Shown one piece after another: positions 1 to 9,484 of a stretch of 64,000 nt of DNA. The DNA is taken from positions 4,896 to 68,895 of the forward strand of contig JAFAEW010000067.1 of assembly GCA_023423835.1 (NCBI GenBank), in the 5' to 3' direction. The stretch comes from Bacteroidota bacterium (GTDB taxonomy: Bacteria; Bacteroidota; Bacteroidia; Chitinophagales; Chitinophagaceae). The translations under genes were made by a program, and so were the position numbers. Each line of letters begins with the position of its first letter. Position 1 is the first letter of the stretch. The notes under the pieces were generated by a model. The model was not told where the DNA came from, searched no databases, and saw nothing but the letters and a program-made list of their open reading frames with translations.

Positions 1-1364
1 AATTCCACATAACGGTTTTTAATCCTTCTGCTCCGGTACCATACAAACATTACGGTAAACATAATGGCGGCAAGACAAATGGTGAGATAACCGCCTTCTG
101 TAAATTTGTGCGATAATGCTACCAGAAACGACAGTTCAATCGTGAGGTAAACGATTAGAAACAGATAAATAAATCGCTTTTTCATTCGTTGCACCACCAT
201 ATAATTGGCGAAGAGTACGGTCGTGGCCAGCATTGTTATGATAATCGCCAAACCGTAAGCCGCTTCCATTTTTGATGATTCCTTGAAGATCAGCACTACG
301 GCTGCACATCCGCAAAACATCAGGAGGTTCATACCCGGGATAAACAATTGTCCTTTTTCTTCCGACGGATAATTGATCTTCATTTTCGGCCAGAGGTTAA
401 GACGTAATGCCTCACCGATCAGCGTAAAAGAACCTGCAATCATCGCCTGGCTGGCAATGATGGCGGCCGCCGTTGCGATGATTACCCCAATAATGGTAAA
501 CCATTCCGGCATCAGATCGAAGAATGTATTGAGGTGTAACTGTGCTTTAACTTCCGGTGTTACGGTAATGCCCTGCCGGTGTGCAAGTAAATAAGCACCC
601 TGTCCGAAATAATTTAAAAGCAGGCAGCTTTTCACAAACACCCAGGAAACGCGGATGTTACTTCGTCCACAATGTCCAAGATCAGAATAAAGGGCCTCCG
701 CCCCGGTAATACAGAGGAAAACCGCGCCCAATAAAATGAAGGCGCCGGGATAATTCAGCAGAAAATTAATGGCAAAAAACGGATTTAATGCCTTAAAGAT
801 CGTCATGTCGTCAGCTACATGCAACAGGCCGAAAACGGCAATCATCGAAAACCAGATAAACATCACCGGTCCGAAAACCCGGCCGATGTTACCGGTTCCA
901 AACTGCTGCGTAAAGAAGAAAGCGACAATAATAGCCAAAACGATATACATGATCGTATTGACAGAGATATCATTGAAAGCGTCAATATTTTTCAAACCTT
1001 CGATAGCCGACGTGATTGTGATGGGTGGTGTAATGATACCATCGGCAAGCAGCGAAGCACCGCCGATCATAGCCGGAATGACCAGCCATTTTTTTCGTCG
1101 TCGTACCAGCGCATAAAGAGCAAATATGCCGCCCTCACCACGGTTATCGGCCCGAAGGATCAATACCACATATTTTATCGTTACCTGTAAAGTGATCGTC
1201 CAAAAAATGGCAGAAACACTTCCGATAACGAGGGCTTCATCGATCAACCTTCCGTTTACGATGGAATTGAAAACATACAATGGGGAGGTGCCAAGATCAC
1301 CGTAGATTATTCCCAGAGCAATTAGTAATCCCGCTGTTGAAACCCTGTTAATTTGTTTGCTCAC
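1..1364 (-). CDS. kup: KUP-family potassium uptake permease, 3' end beyond window
   Basis: Low-affinity K+ (probably K+/H+ symport) permease of the inner membrane. The frame starts at GTG 1364, because an in-frame TGA lies two codons upstream, and runs uninterrupted off the left edge, giving 454 residues of a family usually 600-660 long. The N-terminus carries the KUP signature GIIYGDLGTSPLYV, followed by GEGGIFALYALVRRR, LLADGIITP and FLCITGAEALYSDLGHCG, and about a dozen hydrophobic segments. The visible part is the membrane domain; the cytosolic C-terminal domain lies outside the window. A TACATTTG box 27 bp upstream of the start is a plausible promoter. The family is certain; the substrate is inferred from the family. 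Confidence 0.95.
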   Translation of the reverse strand, partial: MSKQINRVSTAGLLIALGIIYGDLGTSPLYVFNSIVNGRLIDEALVIGSVSAIFWTITLQVTIKYVVLILRADNRGEGGIFALYALVRRRKKWLVIPAMIGGASLLADGIITPPITITSAIEGLKNIDAFNDISVNTIMYIVLAIIVAFFFTQQFGTGNIGRVFGPVMFIWFSMIAVFGLLHVADDMTIFKALNPFFAINFLLNYPGAFILLGAVFLCITGAEALYSDLGHCGRSNIRVSWVFVKSCLLLNYFGQGAYLLAHRQGITVTPEVKAQLHLNTFFDLMPEWFTIIGVIIATAAAIIASQAMIAGSFTLIGEALRLNLWPKMKINYPSEEKGQLFIPGMNLLMFCGCAAVVLIFKESSKMEAAYGLAIIITMLATTVLFANYMVVQRMKKRFIYLFLIVYLTIELSFLVALSHKFTEGGYLTICLAAIMFTVMFVWYRSRRIKNRYVE

Positions 1365-1390
1365 ATTTCAATTTTAAATATTAGAACCCG

Positions 1391-1398
1391 CAAATGTA
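1391..1398 (-). promoter_or_regulatory. Putative -7 box of kup (TACATTTG)
   Basis: On the minus strand this matches the Bacteroidota -7 consensus TAnnTTTG and lies 27 bp before the GTG start of kup. I see no good -33 TTTG partner. The rest of the 1365-1661 divergent gap is AT-rich; a short G+C hairpin near 1563-1580 is its only other visible structure, and no clear promoter for the rightward gene is seen. Confidence 0.4.
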
Positions 1399-1661
1399 TA
1401 GTGATTTTTTCTTCTGAATATTCCTCCAGATCCTCAGATCGGGCATTTTTCCTTACTTTATTACGAATTGAATGCCAGCGGCAAAACAATTGCATCTTTG
1501 AGCTGTATGAAATATTTGCCATTAGAATAATATATCATATTTTGTTCCGTTTTTGAAAGACCTCCCGTCCGAAGGCGGGGCTGTAAAAAATTCTTATATT
1601 TATAGCCTACCTGTTTTGATGAAGGCATAAAGTTTAAATTTGGATAATTAATCATCTTATC

Positions 1662-3182
1662 ATGTTGAACAAACGAAAGTTTTTGTTGTGCGGACTGTTT
1701 TTGCTTCCATTTTTGGGTATCGGACAAAAGATTACCTATTCTGAAGTGGACAGAAGCGATCTGAAGGCCCTTAATTTTGATATCATTGGGAAGGTGAGTG
1801 AAAATCTTCTTATCTATAAAAATGTCAGAGATAATAACCGCATCAGTATTTATGATGTCTCGATGAAAATTACTTCGGATGTGCCGATGGATTTTCTTCC
1901 CAACAAGATATTAGGGATTGATTTTTTGAATTACCGCAATTTTGTTTACGTCCTATACCAGTACCAGCGAAGAAATGTGGTCTATTTCATGGTAGGCAAA
2001 ATGGGTTCAGATGGAAAACTCATGGAAGAGCCGCTAACCCTTGATACTACCGTCATCAATTACAATTCAAAAAGCAATCTCTACACAGTTCTCAGTAGTG
2101 AAAACAAGGAAAAACTGATGATCTTTAAGATCAACAGCAAAAACCCGAAAAATTTTGTGGTTACAACCCTTCTATTCAACAAGGAACTGCAGCTTCAGAA
2201 CTACAGTCAGGTTGACGTTCCGATGTTGCCGGGCGAATTTCTGTCTGAATTTAACCTTGACAACAACGGAAAACTCGTATTTGCCAGGGCATGGAGAAAT
2301 AATCCGAATTCAACCATCAATGAGCTTACGGTTTTCACTAAAAATGCATTATCCGATACGCTTTCATCGCACATGCTCGGGTTGAATGAATATTTCCTTG
2401 ATAATGTGAAGATCAAGGTTGACAACGTCAATAACCGGTTTCTACTGGCTTCCTTCTATGCCAAGTCGAAAAGGGGAAATATCGAAGGAATGTATTGCCT
2501 GCTGTTTGATAATGCCGCTGACAGCACCCACCGGTTAACCGTTACGCCTTTTAGTGATGAAATCAGAAATGAAGCAAAGACAGAAGGCAATTTGCGCTCG
2601 GTTTTTAATGATTTCTTTCTTGAAAATATTTTGTTTAAGAAAGATGGCGGTTTCGCCCTGGTTTCGGAGGCGCTTTACACTTCTACCCGCGGAATCTACA
2701 ACAACCGCTGGGATTACTTCAACTACCCGTTTTCCAGCTACTCTGACTATTACTTTTTCAATTCTCCGTTGTATAACAGCTATTATTATCCCTGGGGAAG
2801 ATGGGGCGGATACAATTCTGCCAGCCGGTATTTCGCCGATAACATCGCCATCATGACCTTTGATTCTTCCGCAAATATGGAATGGGTTTCGGTGATCCAT
2901 AAGTCGCAATACGATGATTATACCGATAATTTCATTGGCTATGGTACTTTCAACGGCGGTGGCGTAATCCATTTTCTGTACAATCAGATGGTAAAAAGAA
3001 CTTCTATTTTAACCGATCAGACGCTCTCGCCGGAGGGACAGATAAAGCAAACGCCAACCCTGCACAATCTGAATAAGGATTATCAGTTTATGGCGCGTTA
3101 TGCAAAGCAGGTGAGTAACAGCGAATTAATTATTCCTTGTCAATACAGAAATTTCATTTGCTTTGCAAAAATTGAATTTTAA
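1662..3182 (+). CDS. Exported protein of unknown function, aromatic-rich C-terminal part
   Basis: 506 residues. An N-terminal signal peptide (hydrophobic LLCGLFLLPFLGIG, likely cleavage before Gln22) shows export. I recognise no catalytic motif. The body is rich in short beta-strand-like segments with Asn, Tyr and Phe, and around residues 345-385 there is a striking Tyr/Trp/Pro-rich stretch (SYYYPWGRWGGYNSASRYF). The pattern suggests a beta-rich periplasmic or outer-membrane-associated protein of a kind common in Bacteroidota, but this is inference. It is followed after 11 bp by a DUF6427-type membrane protein, so the two are probably co-transcribed. The start is fixed by the signal peptide. 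Confidence 0.7.
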   Translation: MLNKRKFLLCGLFLLPFLGIGQKITYSEVDRSDLKALNFDIIGKVSENLLIYKNVRDNNRISIYDVSMKITSDVPMDFLPNKILGIDFLNYRNFVYVLYQYQRRNVVYFMVGKMGSDGKLMEEPLTLDTTVINYNSKSNLYTVLSSENKEKLMIFKINSKNPKNFVVTTLLFNKELQLQNYSQVDVPMLPGEFLSEFNLDNNGKLVFARAWRNNPNSTINELTVFTKNALSDTLSSHMLGLNEYFLDNVKIKVDNVNNRFLLASFYAKSKRGNIEGMYCLLFDNAADSTHRLTVTPFSDEIRNEAKTEGNLRSVFNDFFLENILFKKDGGFALVSEALYTSTRGIYNNRWDYFNYPFSSYSDYYFFNSPLYNSYYYPWGRWGGYNSASRYFADNIAIMTFDSSANMEWVSVIHKSQYDDYTDNFIGYGTFNGGGVIHFLYNQMVKRTSILTDQTLSPEGQIKQTPTLHNLNKDYQFMARYAKQVSNSELIIPCQYRNFICFAKIEF

Positions 3183-3193
3183 CTGCAAATCAG

Positions 3194-4174
3194 GTGGTAT
3201 CATTTTTTAAAGACAAGTCAACCGCATCGGTATTCGGAATCGTATTTTTCAGTATTGTTACCCGTTCTTCATTTCTGACGGACAAACCGGCTGTCTATTC
3301 CAATCCTAAGGAAGGAGCGATTCAATATCTGCTCACTCCACTGCAGAATACGGGCAGTATTTTGCTGATCATTTTATTTCATTCGCTTGTGGTGGTGCAG
3401 GCACTTCGGTTAAATTATGCGTTGAATGACAGCAGGATGATGCCCCGGCCTACCTTTACTACGGCGCTTGCGTATGTTTTGCTTACCGCCCTCGTGCCGC
3501 AGTGGAATTCGATCAATGGCGCGCTGATTGTCAACAGTTTTCTCATTGCGATATTGTTTCTCGTTATAAAACTTTCCGCTTCGCATCATCCCTTACGTCT
3601 GATCTATAATATCGGATTTCTTTGCGGATTGTCGGGCATTTTGTATTTCCCTTCAATTCCCATCGTTATAGCCATCTATTTTGCACTCGCCTTCGTGCGT
3701 CCTTTTCATTTCAATGAGTGGATCATCATGCTTAGCGGATTACTCACACCGCTCTACCTGTTGGCAGGTTCGCTTTACCTGGCGGGAAATTTAAATCTGC
3801 TGACAGAAAGCATTCCAGAGATTATTCCGCACCTGATTCAGCCCAACGAGATTTTAATGACGGTCATTACTTTTTCATTTGCCGCACTCCCGGTCTTACT
3901 GGGAATTGTCTACTGGCAACAAAACAGCGCAAAAATGGTTATTCAGGTGAGAAGCGAATGGAAATTTGTCTTCAGCCTGTTGGTCGTTCTGATACCGGTG
4001 GTATTTATCCTTCCCGGCCTATGGCCGATAGCGTTATTATTGGCGATCGTGCCTGCATCGGCCTTTGTTTCAAATGCATTTTACTATCCCAGAAGCTCGG
4101 TTTTGCCGGCCATTATTTTTTGGGGATTGATGGCGTTGATCATTTACAACAACTGGGTTATAGCTAAACTTTAA
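3194..4174 (+). CDS. DUF6427-like integral membrane protein
   Basis: 326 residues starting at GTG (VSFFKDKS). There are about nine to ten hydrophobic segments and almost no soluble domain, so this is an inner-membrane protein. The N-terminal S-F-F-K-x-K-S motif and overall layout resemble the Bacteroidota family DUF6427, whose function is unknown. It lies 11 bp after the exported protein upstream and 81 bp before purQ, which has its own promoter box, so it more likely belongs with the upstream gene. No catalytic or substrate-binding motif is visible. The family name is from recall and was not searched. Confidence 0.7.
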   Translation: MVSFFKDKSTASVFGIVFFSIVTRSSFLTDKPAVYSNPKEGAIQYLLTPLQNTGSILLIILFHSLVVVQALRLNYALNDSRMMPRPTFTTALAYVLLTALVPQWNSINGALIVNSFLIAILFLVIKLSASHHPLRLIYNIGFLCGLSGILYFPSIPIVIAIYFALAFVRPFHFNEWIIMLSGLLTPLYLLAGSLYLAGNLNLLTESIPEIIPHLIQPNEILMTVITFSFAALPVLLGIVYWQQNSAKMVIQVRSEWKFVFSLLVVLIPVVFILPGLWPIALLLAIVPASAFVSNAFYYPRSSVLPAIIFWGLMALIIYNNWVIAKL

Positions 4175-4196
4175 CGGAAATAAACCTTTCAGAGAT

Positions 4197-4204
4197 TATC
4201 TTTG
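4197..4204 (+). promoter_or_regulatory. Putative -7 box of purQ (TATCTTTG)
   Basis: Exact TAnnTTTG match 52 bp upstream of the purQ ATG. The -33 region is weak. It implies that purQ and the following dsbD-like genes form a transcription unit separate from the genes upstream. Confidence 0.45.
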
Positions 4205-4255
4205 TCAAAGGGTTAATATTGCAAAAGTTATTATACCTTATCGAAAAAAACATTC

Positions 4256-4915
4256 ATGAAATTCGGAATAGTCGTTTTCCCAGGTTCAAATTGCGATCGT
4301 GATATGCAGTATGCGCTTCAGGATGATCTTCAGAAAGAGGTGATCATGCTGTGGCATAAGGATGAAGACATTAGTATGTTCACTACCGACGACTGCATTG
4401 TATTACCCGGTGGATTTTCTTACGGTGATTATTTGCGCTGCGGTGCCATCGCCCGTTTTAGTCCGATGATGCAATCTGTAATCGAATTTGCAAAAGATGG
4501 CGGAAAAGTGCTCGGAGTTTGCAATGGCTTTCAGATATTATGCGAAAGTCATTTGTTGCCCGGCGTTTTGCTACCCAATGGAAACCAGCAGTTTATCAGT
4601 AAGAATATCTACATAACCGATGGCAAAAACCGGGTGCTCAAAATTCCGGTCGCCCACGGCGATGGTCGCTATTATGCCGAAAACGGCGTATTGGATGAAC
4701 TTGAAAAAAATGATCAGATCCTCTACCGTTATTGCAACGAACAGGGGGAGGTCCATTCCGGATTTAATCCCAATAGCGCCATTCGCAACATTGCCGGTAT
4801 CAGAAACAAAGAAGGTAATGTATTTGGAATGATGCCACATCCCGAGCGGGCAACTTCCGCTTTGTTGGGAAATGAAGACGGAAAGGAAGTTTTCAGAGTG
4901 CTCGGATTAAATTAA
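4256..4915 (+). CDS. purQ: Phosphoribosylformylglycinamidine synthase, glutaminase subunit PurQ
   Basis: Supplies ammonia from glutamine for the FGAR to FGAM step of purine synthesis, working with PurL (30477-32684 in this window) and normally PurS. It is a 219-residue class I glutamine amidotransferase. The nucleophile is Cys89 in GVCNGFQ, the catalytic His195/Glu197 are in PHPERA, and the N-terminus FPGSNCDRD and the loop LPGGFSYGDYLRCGAIA are typical of PurQ. The length is normal for the stand-alone subunit. It is followed after 20 bp by an unrelated exported DsbD-like protein, and purL and purD are elsewhere, so the pathway genes are scattered. Confidence 0.97.
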   Translation: MKFGIVVFPGSNCDRDMQYALQDDLQKEVIMLWHKDEDISMFTTDDCIVLPGGFSYGDYLRCGAIARFSPMMQSVIEFAKDGGKVLGVCNGFQILCESHLLPGVLLPNGNQQFISKNIYITDGKNRVLKIPVAHGDGRYYAENGVLDELEKNDQILYRYCNEQGEVHSGFNPNSAIRNIAGIRNKEGNVFGMMPHPERATSALLGNEDGKEVFRVLGLN

Positions 4916-4935
4916 TCTATCAACGATTTTTACAT

Positions 4936-5388
4936 ATGAAAAAAGCTGTTTTATTCTCAATTTTAATTTCAATCACCGGATGGGCTGCGGCACAAATGAA
5001 AAATCCGGTAAGCTGGGATTTTTCTGCCACTAAAAAGTCCGATAAGGTGTATGAAATTACGGCCACCGCCAGTATGGCTGGTGACTGGCATATCTATTCA
5101 CAAACCACTCCAAAGGGAGGACCGGTTCCCACAAAATTTACTTTCAAAGCAAATCCTCTCATTGTGATGTCGGGCATTCCGGCAGAGAAGGGGCAGTTGA
5201 AAAATGTGCACGATCCTGTTTTTGGTGTTGATGTGAAATATTTTGGGAATAAAGTGGCTTTTGTTCAAACCGTTCAGTTAAAATCAAAAGTAAAGACCCA
5301 GCTTACGGGAGAAGTTGAATATATGGTATGCGACGACACCCAGTGTTTGCCTCCGAAAAAGGTACCTTTTGAAATCAAATTGCAGTAA
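4936..5388 (+). CDS. Exported DsbD N-terminal-domain-like protein with CxxxxC pair
   Basis: 150 residues: a signal peptide (ending AAAQ, about residue 20) and then one immunoglobulin-like DsbD-alpha-type domain. It ends with VCDDTQCLPP, Cys132 and Cys137, the equivalent of the redox pair of the DsbD N-terminal domain, which passes electrons to periplasmic partners. There is no membrane or thioredoxin part. The next gene, 10 bp downstream, encodes the transmembrane and thioredoxin parts with its own N-terminal domain that lacks these cysteines. The likely role is a periplasmic thiol carrier fed by that protein; this is inference from family and context. Confidence 0.85.
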   Translation: MKKAVLFSILISITGWAAAQMKNPVSWDFSATKKSDKVYEITATASMAGDWHIYSQTTPKGGPVPTKFTFKANPLIVMSGIPAEKGQLKNVHDPVFGVDVKYFGNKVAFVQTVQLKSKVKTQLTGEVEYMVCDDTQCLPPKKVPFEIKLQ

Positions 5389-5398
5389 AGCTTATTAG

Positions 5399-7342
5399 AT
5401 GAAGATAGTTCCGGTTCTTTCGTTGCTGCTTCTGGCAACTGTTGCTGTATTTGGCCAAAATGATCAAAAACTCAACTGGCAGGTTACTGCAAAAAAATCA
5501 GGTGACAGTTTATTTGACGTAAATGCTTCCACTAAAATTCCCCAGGGCTGGCATGTTTACGCAGATAATCCGTCCGTTGAAGGATTGGAAGGAATTGCCA
5601 TAAACTACGATATTGAAAATGCCGGCAATGAAGGAACGGCTTCATTTTCAAAACAACCTTCCCAGATTCAGGATCCTGTTTTCGATGCAAGGGTAAATGT
5701 TTTTACCGGAGAGCTTACTATTCACCAGAAAGTAAAAATTTCAGGATTTATTCCCAACCAACTCAAGGGAAATATCACGGCCAGCATTGCCAGTAAGGAC
5801 GAGTTTTTGCCCGAGGAGTTTGCATTTTCGGTGCCTTTGGAGGGCGGACAAGCGGCGGCAACAGCAGCCACAAGACTAAAAATCCCGACGATCGACGTGA
5901 AAAATCCGCAGACAAATTGTGGGATTGAATCCGCTGAGGATGACGGAAGTCTTTTATCGGTTTTCTTTTTAGGTATTTTAGGGGGATTGATTGCATTGCT
6001 TACCCCATGCGTCTTTCCGATGATTCCGGTAACGGTTTCGTATTTCACCAAAAAATCAGGAAACCGGAAAATGGCCGTAAAAAATGGCGTTCTCTATGGC
6101 TTTTTTATTTTTCTGATCTACATTCTCGCCAGCCTTCCTTTTCATCTGTTGGGAAATGTACAGCCCGAAATTTTCAACAATATCTCTACCAACGTTTGGT
6201 TGAATATCATCTTCTTTATCATCTTTATCGTCTTCGCCTTATCATTTTTTGGATTTTTTGAGATCACGCTCCCGAGCAGTATTGCCGGAAAAACAGATTC
6301 AAAAAGCAGCCTTGGAAGTTTGGGCGGAATTTTCTTCATGGCACTCACACTCGCCATCGTTTCCTTCAGCTGTACCGGTCCCATCCTGGGAAGTTTACTC
6401 GTTGGATCATTGAGCGGTGGCGCTTGGCCGTTGACGGCTGGATTGGCGGGATTTGGCGTAGCCCTTGCCCTGCCGTTTGCACTTTTCGCAATTTTTCCGC
6501 ACTGGCTGCAATCGCTTCCGAAATCCGGAGGCTGGCTGGATACCGTAAAGAAAGTGCTGGCATTTTTTGAACTTGCCCTCGCATTTAAATTCTTATCCAA
6601 TGCCGATCTCGTAATGCATTGGGGAATTTTGAAACGGGAGGTTTTCATCGGGATATGGATTTTGATTTCGGCCGCACTCACGCTCTATCTTTTCGGGCTT
6701 ATCCGGCTGCCGCATGATTACAAGGGCATGAAGATCTCTGCGGGTAGAAAGGTGTTAGGAGGAATTGCGCTATTATTTACCATCTACCTCATTCCTGCCG
6801 TCATTCCCTCCAAATCCGGCAGTATTCAATTGCTGAGCGGATTTCCTCCTCCTATGACTTACAGTATTTATGGACGGGAGAATATCGAAGGGAAAGGACT
6901 GGAAGCGGATGTAGTTAATGATTACGAAAAGGCGCTACAGTTGTCAAAAGAACAAAAGAAGCCGATTTTAGTTGATTTTACCGGATGGGCGTGCGTGAAC
7001 TGTCGTAAAATGGAAGAAAATGTCTGGACGCAGCCGGCAGTGGCTGAATACATCAAAGAGCATTTTATTCTCGTTTCGCTTTATGTGGATGACCGGGAGA
7101 AATTGCCGGTCTCTGAAAGGTTTACCTATTCAACTTCCGACAAGCAAAAGAAGGAAATCGAAACGGTGGGCGATAAGTGGGCAACTTTTCAGACTGAAAA
7201 TTTTATCCAGGCCACGCAGCCACTCTATGCAATTGTTGATCATGGTGAAAAAGTGATGAACAAGCCGGTGGGATATACGCCCGATGCGGAGGAATATCTC
7301 GAATGGTTGAAATGCGGATATGAATCTTTTTCGAAAGAATAA
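5399..7342 (+). CDS. dsbD: Thiol:disulfide interchange protein, DsbD type
   Basis: Moves reducing power from cytoplasmic thioredoxin across the inner membrane. 647 residues: signal peptide (1-20), DsbD-alpha-like domain (about 25-148), an eight-helix transmembrane domain (about 184-470) and a C-terminal thioredoxin domain. The membrane cysteines are Cys204 (LLTPCVFPMIP) and Cys325 (SFSCTGP); the thioredoxin pair is Cys532/Cys535 in GWACVNCRK. Unusually, the N-terminal domain has no cysteines where the redox pair should be: the segment reads ASKDEFLPEE, against CDDTQCLPP in the neighbour. It therefore probably hands electrons to that separate protein. The family is certain; the division of labour is inferred. 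Confidence 0.93.
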   Translation: MKIVPVLSLLLLATVAVFGQNDQKLNWQVTAKKSGDSLFDVNASTKIPQGWHVYADNPSVEGLEGIAINYDIENAGNEGTASFSKQPSQIQDPVFDARVNVFTGELTIHQKVKISGFIPNQLKGNITASIASKDEFLPEEFAFSVPLEGGQAAATAATRLKIPTIDVKNPQTNCGIESAEDDGSLLSVFFLGILGGLIALLTPCVFPMIPVTVSYFTKKSGNRKMAVKNGVLYGFFIFLIYILASLPFHLLGNVQPEIFNNISTNVWLNIIFFIIFIVFALSFFGFFEITLPSSIAGKTDSKSSLGSLGGIFFMALTLAIVSFSCTGPILGSLLVGSLSGGAWPLTAGLAGFGVALALPFALFAIFPHWLQSLPKSGGWLDTVKKVLAFFELALAFKFLSNADLVMHWGILKREVFIGIWILISAALTLYLFGLIRLPHDYKGMKISAGRKVLGGIALLFTIYLIPAVIPSKSGSIQLLSGFPPPMTYSIYGRENIEGKGLEADVVNDYEKALQLSKEQKKPILVDFTGWACVNCRKMEENVWTQPAVAEYIKEHFILVSLYVDDREKLPVSERFTYSTSDKQKKEIETVGDKWATFQTENFIQATQPLYAIVDHGEKVMNKPVGYTPDAEEYLEWLKCGYESFSKE

Positions 7343-7412
7343 GGCGTTAACAGATAATCAGCCGGGCGCTTTTAGGATGATCTTCATCAGCTTTTCCATC
7401 TTATTCTTTTTG

Positions 7413-7420
7413 TATGTTTG
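7413..7420 (+). promoter_or_regulatory. Putative -7 box of ispH (TATGTTTG)
   Basis: TAnnTTTG match 37 bp before the ATG at 7457. An in-frame alternative start at 7418 would lie inside this box, which supports the downstream start. Confidence 0.45.
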
Positions 7421-7456
7421 CTGGTTCCAAAACCTGCCCAAAAGCAGTCCTTAATT

Positions 7457-8683
7457 ATGAAACAATTCAATGTTCCGGGTGTTTACAGAAGTGAAATCAT
7501 AAGTACAATCAAAGCAAAGAGGAAGAGGGACGATAAATTGAAAAAGGATTTCACACCAACCTTGCTTGATTTCGGTCCGGTTCAATTTTATCTCGCCCGT
7601 CATTTCGGATTTTGCTATGGAGTTGAAAACGCGATCGAGATTGCATTTGATACTATCGACAACAATCCCGGAAAGCGTTACTTTCTCCTCAGTGAGATGA
7701 TTCACAATCCGTCCGTCAACCGCGATCTTAAAGCGAGAGGCGTACAGTTTCTGCAAAATACCAGCGGCAAACAAATCATTCCTTTTGAAGAGTTACAGCC
7801 CGATGATATTGTTATCATCCCGGCTTTTGGCACTACCCGGGAAATTGAAAAAAAACTGAATGAACGGGGAATTCAAACTGAAACTTATAATACTACCTGT
7901 CCCTTTGTGGAAAAAGTTTGGAACCGCAGCAGCCAGATCTCCCAGAAAGGATACAGCGTAATTGTGCATGGCAAACCCAACCACGAGGAAACGAGAGCCA
8001 CCTTTTCACACGCTTCGCTCTACGCACCTACGGTGGTAGTGAACAATATGAAAGAAACGGTAGAACTGGCGAAATACATTACAGGGGAAAAGCCTGCTCC
8101 GCAGTTTTATGAAGAATTTGAAGGACGATATTCTCCGGGGTTTGATGTAGAAAAAGATTTGCAACGGATAGGGGTGGTGAACCAAACCACGCAACTTGCA
8201 ACGGATACACAGGCCATTTCAGATTACCTCAAGCAGGTTATCAAATACCATTTTAAACTCACCGACGAATCGATCCACGAGCGGTTTGCAGACACTCGGG
8301 ATACGCTCTGTTATGCAACCCTTGAAAATCAGTCCTCAGTAAAAGGAATGCTCGAAATAAAAGCGGATTTTGCGATCATTGTTGGCGGATATAATAGCAG
8401 CAACACATCCCACCTTGTTGAACTTTGCGAAGAGACGCTGCCATCCTATTTCATTGATTCTGCTGCGCGGATTTTATCGCCTTCTGATATTCATCATTGC
8501 GACTGGAAAACGAAGGAAGAAAAGATTACCCATAACTTCCTTCCCAATCACCGGCCGGTGAAGATCTTGCTCACGAGCGGTGCAAGCTGTCCCGACGCGT
8601 TGGTGGAAGAAGTAATCATCAAGATCGCGAAATTTTTTGACGTGAAGGTGGATATTGAGGAGATAAAAGAACGATTCAGGTAA
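7457..8683 (+). CDS. ispH: 4-hydroxy-3-methylbut-2-enyl diphosphate reductase IspH
   Basis: Last step of the MEP isoprenoid pathway, making IPP and DMAPP. 408 residues from the ATG at 7457, which begins MKQFNVPGVYRS as in other Bacteroidota. The three [4Fe-4S] ligands are Cys53 (HFGFCYGVENA), Cys148 (NTTCPFVEKVW) and Cys378 (SGASCPDALVEEV). It is longer than the roughly 310-residue E. coli enzyme because of an N-terminal extension and an insert around 200-230, both normal for this phylum. A start 13 codons upstream is open but lies over the promoter box. It is convergent with the dehydrogenase gene, 5 bp apart. Confidence 0.96.
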   Translation: MKQFNVPGVYRSEIISTIKAKRKRDDKLKKDFTPTLLDFGPVQFYLARHFGFCYGVENAIEIAFDTIDNNPGKRYFLLSEMIHNPSVNRDLKARGVQFLQNTSGKQIIPFEELQPDDIVIIPAFGTTREIEKKLNERGIQTETYNTTCPFVEKVWNRSSQISQKGYSVIVHGKPNHEETRATFSHASLYAPTVVVNNMKETVELAKYITGEKPAPQFYEEFEGRYSPGFDVEKDLQRIGVVNQTTQLATDTQAISDYLKQVIKYHFKLTDESIHERFADTRDTLCYATLENQSSVKGMLEIKADFAIIVGGYNSSNTSHLVELCEETLPSYFIDSAARILSPSDIHHCDWKTKEEKITHNFLPNHRPVKILLTSGASCPDALVEEVIIKIAKFFDVKVDIEEIKERFR

Positions 8684-8688
8684 TCAGG

Positions 8689-9450
8689 CTACCCGTTTTT
8701 CTCCGTATAAAACGAATTGGCCTGGGCGAGACAGGTTACCGTAAGATCGTTAATACAAACGTGGGCCGGAAGCGTTGCACAATAATAGCAGATATCCGCA
8801 ATGTCGGCTGCATGTAAGGGCTCGTATCCTTCATAAACCTGTTCAGCCGTTTCACTGTTTCCTTTAAATCTCACCATCGAAAAATCAGTATCGGCGGCAC
8901 CCGGGTTGATGCAGGTAACTTTAATTTTATGCGGAAGGAGATCGATTCGCTGAGAACGGCTGATCGCATCAACAGCGAATTTTGTAGCACAGTAAACGTT
9001 TCCGTTTTTATAAACTTCTTTTGCAGCGGTGGATCCGATATTAATGATATGACCTTTATTTCGCTGCACCATTTCCGGTACCACGGCTTTGGATACATAT
9101 AGCAGCCCTTTTACATTCGTATCGATCATCGTTTCCCAATCATCTAAATCTGCCGTGTCAAAACTGTCTCTTCCAAGTGCAAGTCCTGCATTATTTATGA
9201 GAATGTCTATATTTTTCCATTCTTCCGGAAGAGAAGCGATGGCCTGATCTACCTGCTGCCGGTTCCGCACATCGAGTGTAAGCGGAAAGATTTTTGTACC
9301 ATACTTTGTATGCAATTCCGAAGTGAGTTGCAATAAGATATTTCTTCTTCTTGCAGCAATGATGCAATTCCATTTTTCAGAGGCAAACTTTTCCGCTATC
9401 GCTTTTCCAAATCCGGAAGTAGCCCCGGTTATCAGGATGACATTTTCCAT
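8689..9450 (-). CDS. Short-chain dehydrogenase/reductase, YdfG-like
   Basis: NAD(P)-dependent cytosolic oxidoreductase of 253 residues. It shows the Rossmann motif TGATSGFG (8-15), NNAG (86-89) and the catalytic Ser140, Tyr153 and Lys157 (YCATK). Arg34-Arg36 after the second beta strand (AARRR) points to NADP(H). The C-terminal part (NPGAADTDFSMVRFKG) resembles the YdfG/serine 3-dehydrogenase group that acts on 3-hydroxy acids, but the substrate cannot be read from sequence. It stands alone on the minus strand next to a small membrane protein. Confidence 0.88.
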   Translation of the reverse strand: MENVILITGATSGFGKAIAEKFASEKWNCIIAARRRNILLQLTSELHTKYGTKIFPLTLDVRNRQQVDQAIASLPEEWKNIDILINNAGLALGRDSFDTADLDDWETMIDTNVKGLLYVSKAVVPEMVQRNKGHIINIGSTAAKEVYKNGNVYCATKFAVDAISRSQRIDLLPHKIKVTCINPGAADTDFSMVRFKGNSETAEQVYEGYEPLHAADIADICYYCATLPAHVCINDLTVTCLAQANSFYTEKNG

Positions 9451-9484
9451 ACAAACAGTTTGGAACTATTATAGATTAGAGGTC

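Noticed and set aside
373..1190. Three plus-strand open frames near the left edge
   Set aside because: All are antisense to kup, whose minus-strand frame shows the KUP signature throughout.
1461..1727. 88-codon minus-strand open frame
   Set aside because: It overlaps the signal-peptide region of the gene starting at 1662 and has no protein-like features.
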